64,000 nt of DNA from Bacteroidota bacterium (lineage in GTDB: Bacteria > Bacteroidota > Bacteroidia > 2-12-FULL-35-15): NCBI GenBank assembly GCA_947469885.1, contig CANIQT010000006.1:1-64000 (forward strand). The letters are read 5' to 3'. Shown here one piece after another: positions 7,560 to 16,343 of the stretch (its first letter is position 1; each line of letters starts with the position of its first letter). The position numbers were made by a program, and so were the translations under genes. Under the pieces are notes generated by a model. It was given only the letters and a program-made list of their open reading frames with translations, was not told the DNA's origin and made no database searches.

Positions 7560-10244
7560 TCAATTAATAATCACCTTCCTGTTTTTCACTTCTTGTAAAC
7601 CTGCCGAAACCACCCTCACCATATAAATTCCTCTTGCAAATCCTTCCACACCAGCTTGTAGTATATTTTCTCCTTCCTTCAAAAATTCTTTACTCTCCAT
7701 CAGTTTATTTCCCAATACATCATAAATCTCCACAGTTACTTCTGTTTCTTCATTCAAAAACAATTGCATTTTCAAAACCTTCTCGCCCGAATTCGAATAA
7801 ACGTTTAACCGCATTCCGTTTTCCTCTTCATTTGTTAAACTCCGCTGCCCATTATCATTAATCGCATCTATACATATTATTGTGGTTGCTAATGTTTTCA
7901 ACGAACTCGACCCGCAAGCATTGTTTGCCTTCACCGTCACATTTCCTGCACTTCCTCCAAAATTGGCAACAATGGCGGTAGTAGTTTGTCCACTAACAAT
8001 CACCGCTCCTGTTGGCACTGTCCAAGTGTAACTCGAAGCATTTGCAATCACACCAGTCGAATAATTTACTCCCTGCTGATTGGCACACACTCCTGCTATT
8101 CCTGTAATAGCAACAGGTGTGGCTGGGGCTCCTTTCACAGTTAGTGTTTTTAAAGGACTGCTCCCGCAAGCATTATTAGCTTTCACCGTAACACTGCCCG
8201 ATGTTATTGTTCCAAAATTAACTGTCACCGAACTCGTTCCCTGTCCCAAAACAATACTTCCTCCAGTTGGCACTGTCCATGTATAGCTCGTTGCTCCTGC
8301 CACAGTGGTGCAGGTATAAATCACTCCGTTCAAATTACAAAGCCCGCTTGCCAATCCCGTTATTCCTGCCGGTGCTGCCAATACCGATTTCAATGCCAAG
8401 GTTCTTGGTGCGCTCGCAATGCCGCACACCGACACCGCTGCACACGTAATATTTCCTGAAGTAAACGTAGTCCCAAAGGTCACACTTATAGTATTTGTAG
8501 TCGAGCTTCCGCTTGCTCCTGTTGGCAATGTCCATAAATACGAAACTGCTCCTGCAACTGCAGCTACCGAATAGCTGGTCGTTGCAATCCCCGAAGGGCA
8601 CAACCCCGTGGTTATTCCGGTAATTGCTACAGGTGTTGTTACAAAATTTTTAAGGGTTAATGTTCGTGTTGCACTGTTTCCGCACATATTCGTCATCAAC
8701 ACAGACAATACTCCTGTTGTAAATGTTGGTCCAAACGTTACAGTAGCAGAATTTCCATTGTTTATCCCCGTTGCATCACCAGTTATGCCCCATATATAAC
8801 CTGTAGCACCTGCAACAGCCGGGCAACTGAAACTTGTCGTTGTATTTCCGCATTGATAGGCACTTCCGGTTATGCTCGATGGGGCATTCAACACCGACCT
8901 TAGCGCAAGTGTTCTTGCAACCCCTGCTCCGCATCCGTTACTTCCGGTCACACTCAGCGTTCCCGAAACCCAAGTACTTCCAAAGTTACACACAATACTG
9001 TTTGTTCCCTGACCCGAAACGATGGTCATTCCGCTTGGTGCGGTCCAGTTGTAAACCACATTGGCAACTGCCGACACTGTGTAAGTAACATTAGCATTAT
9101 TAGCGCATATCGTACTATTCCCAGAAATCGCTGCAGGAATGGCTGGTACTGCAGTACTCACAATTACTTGCCTACTAGTGGTTCTCACACATCCGCTTGT
9201 ATCAGCTCCTGTAACGCTATAAGTAGTAGTTGCTGTAGGCGATACAGTAATATTTGAACCTTGCATATTACCCGGCATCCAAGTATAACTTGATGCCCCG
9301 CTTGCTGTAAGCGTTACCGAACTTCCAGCACAAATGGTAACCGGTGCAACGGGTGCAATGCTTACATTCATCTGATTACAGGTTGTCCAGCAATAGTCTA
9401 TCGGTCCTGCATTGGCTGCTGCTCCTGAGTTGGGCAGGTTATACATATCTTCCAGCAAACTCAACACACTGTAATGGTCAATAGGGTTGGCATACGTTCC
9501 TCCCTGCACATGCGAACCAATCATCATGGTCACTATCCGTTGCGATGACATGTATTCATCTTCATCAAACGTAATAATCAGCAAACTGTTATTCGTTTTC
9601 GCCCATTGAATATAACTGTTCAGGTTAGTCTGCACCCATGTATCTCCTGTCGTTATTCGCAAAGGGTCTATGCCATTGTGCATGTCATTATCCTGATTTG
9701 GTATCACAAACGAAACAGTTGGCAACAAATTATAATCAGTCGGAAATGCCGTAAATGGCTGATTGCACGTTGCTGGTAGTTGGTTCAATCCTGTTCCTTG
9801 CCAGTTGGTCCACGGACTATGCTTTGCCGCATAGCTACCATACACACCACCCAAATACCCCACGCTGGGCAAGCTTTCGGAGTATCCTATAAATGGTTTA
9901 GAATCGTGCAGCAATTCTGCTCCAAGGTTAGGAGTAGTAAAAGGTACCCCTGCCGGAATAGCATCATCCACACAGCCTTGTGTGGAGCCCGAAAACAATT
10001 GCAGATAATTAGGCTGACTAGGGTGAGCCAAAGCATACGATTGTGTAAAAAATGCACAGTTAGGGTCGTTTATCAAACTATTAATATATGGCGCAGCCGA
10101 TGATCCCGCAATGGAACCATATCCATGATTTTCCAAAACCACCACCACCACATGGCTTGGTGTAGGTATATAACCAAAGCTTTTTCCAGTAGTTAAAAAC
10201 ACTAAACACCCCACTACTAAAATCGAAATTTTAATCTTCTTCAT
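7560..10244 (-). CDS. Secreted phosphoesterase-like protein with Ig-like repeats and T9SS tail
   Basis: A signal peptide (1-24) precedes a catalytic domain of the phosphoesterase family that includes phospholipase C-like enzymes and acid phosphatases (about 28-290). Visible motifs are VVVVLENHGYGSI near the start, QPNYLQLFSGS, PNQDNDMHNG and ITFDEDE, which carry the metal-binding E/N/D/H residues of that fold. Six or seven Ig/PKD-like modules with recurring GxxxYxWTxPxG and NxCGxS follow (about 300-800). A T9SS sorting tail closes the protein (about 815-894). Substrate unknown; a phosphate-ester-cleaving exoenzyme is inferred. It lies alone on the minus strand. Confidence 0.88.
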   Translation of the reverse strand: MKKIKISILVVGCLVFLTTGKSFGYIPTPSHVVVVVLENHGYGSIAGSSAAPYINSLINDPNCAFFTQSYALAHPSQPNYLQLFSGSTQGCVDDAIPAGVPFTTPNLGAELLHDSKPFIGYSESLPSVGYLGGVYGSYAAKHSPWTNWQGTGLNQLPATCNQPFTAFPTDYNLLPTVSFVIPNQDNDMHNGIDPLRITTGDTWVQTNLNSYIQWAKTNNSLLIITFDEDEYMSSQRIVTMMIGSHVQGGTYANPIDHYSVLSLLEDMYNLPNSGAAANAGPIDYCWTTCNQMNVSIAPVAPVTICAGSSVTLTASGASSYTWMPGNMQGSNITVSPTATTTYSVTGADTSGCVRTTSRQVIVSTAVPAIPAAISGNSTICANNANVTYTVSAVANVVYNWTAPSGMTIVSGQGTNSIVCNFGSTWVSGTLSVTGSNGCGAGVARTLALRSVLNAPSSITGSAYQCGNTTTSFSCPAVAGATGYIWGITGDATGINNGNSATVTFGPTFTTGVLSVLMTNMCGNSATRTLTLKNFVTTPVAITGITTGLCPSGIATTSYSVAAVAGAVSYLWTLPTGASGSSTTNTISVTFGTTFTSGNITCAAVSVCGIASAPRTLALKSVLAAPAGITGLASGLCNLNGVIYTCTTVAGATSYTWTVPTGGSIVLGQGTSSVTVNFGTITSGSVTVKANNACGSSPLKTLTVKGAPATPVAITGIAGVCANQQGVNYSTGVIANASSYTWTVPTGAVIVSGQTTTAIVANFGGSAGNVTVKANNACGSSSLKTLATTIICIDAINDNGQRSLTNEEENGMRLNVYSNSGEKVLKMQLFLNEETEVTVEIYDVLGNKLMESKEFLKEGENILQAGVEGFARGIYMVRVVSAGLQEVKNRKVIIN

Positions 10245-10302
10245 TTTCTTTTCTTGATTCTTGACTCTTAATTCTTGTCTCTTGTTTCGTGCGTAAGCAA
10301 TT

Positions 10303-10330
10303 CCCCTCTCGAGAGGGGGTAGGGGGTGTG
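10303..10330. repeat. REP-like palindrome, copy 1
   Basis: CCCCTCTCGAGAGGGG is a perfect 16-bp palindrome followed by GTAGGGGGTGTG. The same architecture recurs at 12816. Confidence 0.75.
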
Positions 10331-10338
10331 TTATAATA

Positions 10339-12663
10339 TTATTGTATAATTATCTTTCTATTCACCACATTGGTTGGTGAGCTTGTCGAAACATCCAACA
10401 ATTCCACCCTCACAAAATAAATCCCTTTTGAATACCCACTCATATCTATCATTACTTCTTTACCATTTACTAATGACCAATGACAAATAACTTCTTTCCC
10501 TACCACATCCGTTACCTTAACACTTCTAATTTGAAATCTGTAATCTGAAATCTGAAATTTTCCTGTAGTCGGATTTGGCGAAATTACCAATTCTCCATTA
10601 TCAATTCTCAATTCTCCATTACTTACAGTGCCCATAAACTCATTCACACTTGTATTAGTAACCACCGGAGCATTATAATCAAAATAAATACTTGCCCTGT
10701 TATGTATCAATGTACCAGCCCCCAAACCAGCCAACGGTTTTATCCTATATTGAACAAACCCCTGCGAACCATCAAAATCACTCGTACTATCAGGCAACTG
10801 GATATTTGGAAAGTTAAACGAAAGTTTATTTCCATTCAGCCAGGTAGTATTATAATGACTGTAATTAATCAGCTGAAAAGTATTCAAATCCAAATTCCCA
10901 TCCAGTGTATCCTGCAAATGAATATTGATAGCAGCAGCACTGCCCGTATTCTGAAAGTGGATGGTGTAAGTAAAAGAATCATCAAAACCAACAGGCACGC
11001 TCTCAGGATACGTTTCTTTATAATTAGGATCATGAGAATTCCATACGGGATAACAATAATTAATTGTATTGTTATTAATATTGTTATCTCCATTATCAGG
11101 AGTTACAATTATATGAACACAAATGGGGTCTCCCGAAACAGCTGATGTATCTGTTGTAAGCTCTATACCAAAAGCTGTTGAGCCATTAAGCGTTCCAAAA
11201 TCAGGAATAGTATAAGTAAACACATTTCCTGCAATTGAAGGTATAAGTCTGCCCGGAGGAATTCCATAATATGTTACGGGACCAGTAATTGTAACTACCA
11301 CCTGTCCGCTTATACCAGCAGCACAATGAAGATTATACCAATTACTCATATCTCCAGCATCAAAATATAAAATATGTTGTTCGCCAGGAAATACCCAACT
11401 ACTATGATTCACATATTGAACACCGACATCAAAGCCTAGTTTGCATGTAATCGGGAAATTTATGTTTGATTGTAATGGGTCAGCAGTTGTAACAGTAACA
11501 ATTGAATCAATACCCGGATAACTGCATTGCACAGAATACGGCATTTCGGTTGTATCTATTTTTATAGTAAAGGTTCCTGGAGGTTCCGGAATACTATAAT
11601 TTCCATTATAATTGGTCCAGCTTTGACTGCTCAGATTTCCGATACTATTATATAACAGAAGATGAACATTAGGATAAAATGGTTCCAATGAATCTTTATA
11701 ACAAGTACTATTGTTATCTAAAAAAGCATATCCTGAAATAATTGAGGCTCCATCACATCCGTTAAGATTATTCGTTAAATCTCCAGATACACAAAGCGGA
11801 TATGTTAATGATATTGCATCCATGCCCGGAACATAATTAGGCAAGCAGGTAAACGGATTGTTTTGAATAAAGAAAAAATTCATCCCCATTAAACTATTAG
11901 GGAATGCCGGAAAACATGAAATATTGTTATTCGAACAATTAATATAGGTAAGAGAGTCGGGTAATCTCGGTAAACTTGTTAATTGATTTTGCCTGCAAGA
12001 CAAACTCCGCATTGCATTCGGTAATATTGGCAAACTTACTAATTGATTTGTATCACAACCAAACCCGTAAAGTCCATTTGGTAATGCTGGCAAACTTGTT
12101 AGTTGATTATTTCTGCAATTAAAACCATAAAGTCCATTCGGTAATGTTGGTAAACTCATTAGATTATTATTTCCGCAATACATTTCATAAAGAGAAGTGG
12201 GTAATGCTGGTAAACTATATAGTTGATTATACTGACAATAGAATTGAGCAATTGAATTTGGTAACGATGGCAAACTTGTTAATAAATTATTATTACAATA
12301 TAAATTGGTTAGTGTGTTTGGTAAAGCAGGTAAGCTTGTTAATTGATTATTTGAAATATCTAAATTTATTATATTAGCTGGCAATGATGGAATATTTGTC
12401 AAAAAATTATGTTCACCAGTTAAATATTGCAAATTGTCAAAATATTGTATCCCAGTTAAATCAACTATAGAATCATTTGTAATATCTATGTATGTAATTC
12501 CCGTTATCCCCGCACAAGTAGTATCCATCAAATTCCCATTCATACAACTCGGAAAATTTGCCTGCAAATAAGCCACAAAATTCGCATCCGGAATAGTTAC
12601 CCACTACCCTTTTGCACTATATACAATAGTAACAAAACAAAAAAGGAGAATCAGTTTTTTCAT
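10339..12663 (-). pseudogene. Leucine-rich-repeat T9SS protein interrupted by an in-frame TAG
   Basis: A frame starting at 12663 encodes a 19-residue signal peptide (MKKLILLFCFVTIVYSAKG), then TAG (12606-12604), then continues without shift as WVTIPDANFVAYLQ. The rest (745 residues from the GTG at 12576) has about eight short LRRs with LTSLPxLPN (about 55-235), Ig-like modules, a conserved repeat domain (about 535-650) and a T9SS tail. A single C-to-T change from CAG would restore the gene. The downstream GTG start would give a protein without signal peptide, so export would fail. Sequencing error, real nonsense mutation or readthrough cannot be told apart here. The tail also contains repeat-derived residues (see findings). 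Confidence 0.85.
10378..10391. repeat. Dispersed TTTCGACAAGCTCA element inside the LRR gene
   Basis: The minus strand reads TTTCGACAAGCTCACC within the coding sequence of the T9SS tail. A related TTTCGGCAGGCTCAAGG occurs at 34671. Confidence 0.6.
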
Positions 12664-12815
12664 TTTTCTATGTGCCTATGTTTCTATGTAGTAAAAAAAT
12701 AAACCGCTAATATTATCTAAAACCATTTATTTTCCTCTCGCAAAGATAAACTAATTCCAATTACCTCCACTACCCAAACCAAACTCATTTTCTCTTTTTA
12801 TTATTTTGTACTACC

Positions 12816-12846
12816 CCCCTCTCCTTTGGAGAGGGGTATGGGGTGA
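12816..12846. repeat. REP-like palindrome, copy 2
   Basis: CCCCTCTCC and GGAGAGGGG pair perfectly around TTT and are followed by TATGGGGTGAGG, the same layout as at 10303. Confidence 0.8.
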
Positions 12847-12913
12847 GGTTTCTGTATAATCTGTGGTTCACTCCAAAAGTATTCCCTGTCCCAAGTTTCC
12901 CTAATGTCCCTCT

Positions 12914-13144
12914 TTGTGCAACCAAATCATCCATCTGTACGCCCAAATCGTCCATCGCTACACCCAAATCCTCCATCGGTACACCCAAATCGTCCATCGG
13001 TACACCCAAATCAATCATCGGTACACCCAAATCGTCCATCGGTGCAACCAAATCAACCATCGGTACACCCAAATCAACCATCGGTAAACCCAAATCGCCC
13101 ATCGGGATGACCAAATCAACCATCGGAATAACCAAATTAATCAT
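12914..13144 (-). repeat. 21-bp tandem array encoding 11 MxDLGVP heptads
   Basis: Eleven 21-bp units with the plus-strand core AAATCrwCCATCGGTACACCC are arranged head to tail. On the minus strand, from the ATG at 13144, they read as heptads of the form M-x-D-L-G/V-V-P, and the frame stays open to 12785 (119 residues). Plus-strand frames through the array are also open, because a 21-bp unit without stop codons is open in all its frames. No good ribosome binding site is visible for any frame, so coding status is undecided. Confidence 0.8.
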
Positions 13145-13431
13145 CCTTTTCTCATTTTCTCTTTCAAATCAATATATCCAACCATCAATACCCTCAATTC
13201 ATCAATAAATAATACCATTTCAGCTATTCAATAATTCTTTATGTCTAATAAATCAAAAATAATTCACCTTTGGTGTAACCTTTGCAACCCTTTAATCGTT
13301 TAACATACAAAGCAACAAAATAGATAATAACTTAAATTTCTGCAAATGAATAAACTTTACTAAGGAACACGCTTATCAAATAGTAGTACCCCACGCAGTC
13401 ATAAGTCTGCGTAACCAATACAATAGTAATT

Positions 13432-14364
13432 ATGGCCAAGCCAAATTACCCATGCAAACAGTCTGAGCTGTACTTGGCATCCCGAATCGGATGGAGAAAT
13501 TTTCTCACCCTTCTCAGTTTTTTCACAGTGTTCAAAGCGATATATACAACACTGTTTCAGTCCGCACGTATCGCACAAATTGCAGCAGCAAAAGCATTAC
13601 CTGATGTTTCTGTTCGCAATTCTAAAGTAACCCGCAAACAGAAATTGACTAAGAAAAAAGCCAAAATCTGTCGCACAAAGTATCAAACGTTAAAGTCTTA
13701 CATCAACGGAGCTTTTCCAGAAGACGAACGCGAAACCCTCTACCAGGAAGCCGGGCAGGCACATTATCAGCAAGCCTCTCAAAACAACTGGGAAGAAGTG
13801 GACAACCTGATGACAGATGGCAAAGCTTTCATTACCAACCATCTTTCTGAACTCACCGCAGCAGACAATATGCCTGCCACTTTTCAAGCATCTTTTTCCG
13901 ATGCTTACGATGCATTCGATGTAGCTCTTAACGATTTCTATGACGAAGAAGAAACAGAAAAACAAGTCACTGCAAACAAAGTCAATGCAAACAACGCAGT
14001 GTACGATGTCTTGATGTTAATGTTAACCGATGCACAGCAGATTTTTGTGGACGATGAAGACAAACGAAAACTCTTCACCTTCGAACACTTAATGAGTCTC
14101 GTAACAAACCACGTAGCAAATCTCACAGGCGACATCACAACAGATGTTCCTGTGGATGATTTATCAGGTTTCGAAATTCGTATCATCGAAACTGACGATG
14201 TAGAAGTAACTGATGAAGATGGAAACTATGATTTCGGAACCATTGCAGCCGGAACATACACTATCCAAATCTCCAAAGCAGGATACATAACTCAAATAAT
14301 TGCTGACGTGGAAATCCTCACCGGAAGCACTAAAAAATTAGATGTCATGATGCACCATGCTTAA
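13432..14364 (+). CDS. Hypothetical protein with C-terminal carboxypeptidase-regulatory-like domain
   Basis: The 310-residue protein has no classical signal peptide, although residues 22-45 (NFLTLLSFFTVFKAIYTTLF) are hydrophobic. The middle (60-230) is charged and helical. The last 75 residues (VDDLSGFEIRIIETDDVEVTDEDGNYDFG, then AAGTYTIQISKAGY) match the beta-sandwich pattern of CarboxypepD_reg-like domains, where a GxY aromatic follows a tyrosine-rich strand. I recognise no enzyme motif. It stands alone, followed by a strong terminator and preceded by the ACGCAG/CTGCGT inverted repeat. Confidence 0.8.
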   Translation: MAKPNYPCKQSELYLASRIGWRNFLTLLSFFTVFKAIYTTLFQSARIAQIAAAKALPDVSVRNSKVTRKQKLTKKKAKICRTKYQTLKSYINGAFPEDERETLYQEAGQAHYQQASQNNWEEVDNLMTDGKAFITNHLSELTAADNMPATFQASFSDAYDAFDVALNDFYDEEETEKQVTANKVNANNAVYDVLMLMLTDAQQIFVDDEDKRKLFTFEHLMSLVTNHVANLTGDITTDVPVDDLSGFEIRIIETDDVEVTDEDGNYDFGTIAAGTYTIQISKAGYITQIIADVEILTGSTKKLDVMMHHA

Positions 14365-14380
14365 TTAGTTCAGGTAAACC

Positions 14381-14418
14381 AAAAAGCCCTGTTACAAGTA
14401 TTGTAACAGGGCTTTTTT
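14381..14418 (+). terminator. Intrinsic terminator of the hypothetical gene
   Basis: AAAAAGCCCTGTTACAA pairs with TTGTAACAGGGCTTTTT around a 4-base loop; a long perfect stem with a T-run on both strands. It can also terminate the minus-strand tRNA-Arg. Confidence 0.93.
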
Positions 14419-14421
14419 ATG

Positions 14422-14495
14422 TGATCCCATTTGGATTCGAACCAAAGGCCTACGGTTTAGAAAACCGTTGCTCTATCCAGCTGAGCTATGGGATC
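14422..14495 (-). tRNA. tRNA-Arg (TCT)
   Basis: Minus-strand cloverleaf: acceptor GATCCCA/TGGGATC, anticodon stem ACGGT/ACCGT with loop TTTCTAA (anticodon TCT), T-arm TTTGG-TTCGAAT-CCAAA, discriminator A. CCA is not encoded. Confidence 0.97.
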
Positions 14496-14585
14496 AAAAC
14501 AAAAATAGCCAATCAACCAATTTGAAAATTTTGTTCTTGAATGAAGAAAAAAATTACGAATTAACTAATTAGCTAATTTAATGTG

Positions 14586-14660
14586 TCGGGGCGGCAAGAT
14601 TCGAACTTGCGACCTCCTGGTCCCAAACCAGGCGCGATGACCGGACTACGCTACGCCCCG
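14586..14660 (-). tRNA. tRNA-Pro (TGG)
   Basis: Minus-strand cloverleaf: acceptor CGGGGCG/CGCCCCG, anticodon stem CCTGG/CCAGG with loop TTTGGGA (anticodon TGG), T-arm with GTTCGAATC, discriminator A. A TACATTTG -7-like box lies about 39 bp upstream (14699-14706, minus strand). Confidence 0.97.
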
Positions 14661-14774
14661 AACTGTAATACTTATGTAAAGAACTTTTTTTGCGGGTGCA
14701 AATGTACTATTATTTTTAACCCGCGACACAGATTTTTTATTAATCGCTTTTTTATAAAGCAATTTATAAATCTT

Positions 14775-14866
14775 GCGGAGAGAGAGGTTCTTGAACCTTC
14801 TTCTATAACGCAACAAAATCAACACTTTGCAACACAATATCACCCAAGGGTAACTATTAGGGTAAC
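14775..14866 (-). other. tRNA 3'-end-like fragment with GGGTAAC direct repeats (possible att scar)
   Basis: The minus strand reads AGGTTCAAGAACCT then CTCTCTCCGC, like the T-arm and acceptor 3' end of a Bacteroidota tRNA-Ser, but no D-arm or anticodon arm precedes it. About 50 bp away, GGGTAAC occurs twice 12 bp apart on the plus strand, like arm-type sites near tyrosine recombinase genes. No integrase gene is present. Confidence 0.35.
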
Positions 14867-14914
14867 CTTATTTGGCTACTATTTTTACTAAGATTTCAAA
14901 GAAAAATTGCGGTG

Positions 14915-14943
14915 CAAAAGTACTAAATAAAAGGGACTAGCAA
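14915..14943 (-). promoter_or_regulatory. Promoter without a gene, pointing at the tRNA-like fragment
   Basis: On the minus strand TTG (14943-14941), an 18-bp spacer and TACTTTTG (14922-14915) match the phylum consensus closely. The only thing downstream before tRNA-Pro is the tRNA-like fragment. Confidence 0.55.
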
Positions 14944-15417
14944 AAAATTAATTACAAATAATTCGAATTCCACTCTTCTTAAGGGTCATATTGGTATTGC
15001 AATAGTACGATAGGGCTACGTTTCATTTTTTGACAAGTGCAGATGATATAAATAGTATTTGACTGATGCGAGAAATGCTATGATGGCTTTTATGGCTATT
15101 GGTAGGTGTTCCAATAAAGTGTTTTTGCTCTGATTAGTTTTATAAAGCTTTTCGCTTTGCGAAGGATTGGCTGAATGTCATTTTTTAAAGTATGAACTTC
15201 CAACATAAAAAATAGTTATGCTTGTTTATTTATTATTTTTAATTGTCAAAGTTAGTTATTTAAGGATATTGTCTCCATATAGAAGAACGTATGTAATTTT
15301 CTATTTCATGAAGAATATTCATAATATTATTTTGGAAACTGATAAGGTGGATTTTAAGAATATGGTATATTAGGGTGGGAGTTAGGGGGGTCAAATAAAA
15401 TACCTTTAAATGAAAGT

Positions 15418-15444
15418 TTGATATAAAGGAATAAATTACATTTG
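15418..15444 (+). promoter_or_regulatory. Promoter of the secreted redoxin gene
   Basis: TTG (15418) and TACATTTG (15437-15444) are separated by 16 bp, slightly shorter than usual. The ATG follows 40 bp later. Confidence 0.55.
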
Positions 15445-15484
15445 TACACAAAAAATTTTATAAATCAACTCAAAAAAAAATCAA

Positions 15485-16267
15485 ATGAAAAAAAATTTAC
15501 TTCTCATCGTGTTATCAGTTTGCTCACTTTTTAGTGTAGCACAAACGGCAACAAATTTTAATGTTAGTGATTGTAACAGCAACAATCACGATTTATTTAC
15601 TGAATTAAATGCAGGCAAAGTAATAGTTATGACTTGGGTAATGCCTTGTGGTGCTTGTATTAATTCTGCTATAACTTCTTCAAACACTGTGGCAGGGTAT
15701 GCAAGCTCTAACCCGGGCAGGGTAAAGTATTATTTAGTGGATGATGCGGGAAATACTTCCTGTACTTCTTTAACTGGCTGGGCAAGCACCAACGGTTTTA
15801 CTACTGATGCTGTTTTTGGAAATGCCGGAAATATTATTAAAATGGTTGATTATGGTACTTCAGGTATGCCGAAAACAGTAGTGTTAGGCGGGGCAGCGCA
15901 TACAGTTTTTTATAATATAAACGGAACTGTTGTGGCAGGTGATATGCAAACGGCTATTGGCAATGCTTTAGCTGCCCCTTCTGGAATTGGAGAAAAAGAG
16001 TTGGGTAATTTTGAATTGTCATTATTTCCAAGCCCTGTAAATAGTAACGCTACTACTTTAGGTTTTAATTTAACTCAAAGTGGAAATGTTACTATTGAAG
16101 TTTATAATACATTAGGAGCAAAAGTAAAAGACATTAGTTTAGGAAAACAATCAGTAGGAAAACACGAAGAGAAAATAGATTTTCAATCATTAAGTAATGG
16201 AAATTACTTGGTGAAATTAATGGTTGGGCAATCTTCGCAAATGCTGAAATTTACTATTGCTCATTAA
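15485..16267 (+). CDS. Secreted thioredoxin-like protein with T9SS tail
   Basis: A signal peptide (1-20, ending SVAQ) is followed by a thioredoxin-like domain (about 22-165) with the active-site motif MPCGAC (C55, C58) and a GMPKTVVLGG segment holding the cis-proline position. A T9SS sorting tail follows (about 178-260), so the redoxin is predicted to be carried to the surface or outside rather than kept in the periplasm. It is a paralogue of the protein at 42500: both share DCNxNxHDL, the MPxCxxC region and the GMPxxVxLGGAA segment. It may reduce surface proteins damaged by metals; this is inferred from the neighbourhood only. Confidence 0.87.
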   Translation: MKKNLLLIVLSVCSLFSVAQTATNFNVSDCNSNNHDLFTELNAGKVIVMTWVMPCGACINSAITSSNTVAGYASSNPGRVKYYLVDDAGNTSCTSLTGWASTNGFTTDAVFGNAGNIIKMVDYGTSGMPKTVVLGGAAHTVFYNINGTVVAGDMQTAIGNALAAPSGIGEKELGNFELSLFPSPVNSNATTLGFNLTQSGNVTIEVYNTLGAKVKDISLGKQSVGKHEEKIDFQSLSNGNYLVKLMVGQSSQMLKFTIAH

Positions 16268-16287
16268 TTTATTCTATATGTAGTTTA

Positions 16288-16320
16288 AGCAATCCCGCAA
16301 AGTGTGGGGTTGCTTTTTTT
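16288..16320 (+). terminator. Terminator after the redoxin gene
   Basis: GCAATCCC and GGGGTTGC pair (one G-U) and are followed by eight T, 20 bp after the stop codon. Confidence 0.85.
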
Positions 16321-16343
16321 TAATTTATAATTCCAAAAAAATA

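Larger units (their letters stand above)
12664..13431. other. Gene-poor stretch between the LRR gene and the hypothetical gene
   Basis: This 768-bp stretch holds short CTATGTG direct repeats (12667-12692), the second REP-like palindrome, the 21-bp tandem array and, at 13393-13412, a small inverted repeat ACGCAG/CTGCGT with an 8-base spacer upstream of the next gene. No other gene is evident. Confidence 0.7.
14661..15484. other. Gene-poor stretch between tRNA-Pro and the first redoxin
   Basis: This 824-bp stretch has no convincing gene. It holds a tRNA 3'-end-like fragment (14775-14799), two GGGTAAC direct repeats (14848 and 14860), an orphan minus-strand promoter (14915-14943) and the promoter of the redoxin gene. 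The rest is AT-rich with nothing recognisable. Confidence 0.65.

Noticed and set aside
12785-13208. Overlapping open frames on both strands through the 21-bp array as several separate genes
   Set aside because: A 21-bp repeat without stop codons is open in all frames; no ribosome binding sites support them. Kept as one repeat with undecided coding status.
14583-14891. Plus-strand open frame over tRNA-Pro
   Set aside because: It runs through the tRNA gene and has no protein-like pattern.
15260-15451. 63-residue minus-strand frame in the gene-poor stretch
   Set aside because: AT-rich, no ribosome binding site, opposite to and overlapping the redoxin promoter.
16302-16343. Upstream start of the outer-membrane protein gene
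   Set aside because: It lies in the stem of the previous terminator and would destroy the signal peptide.
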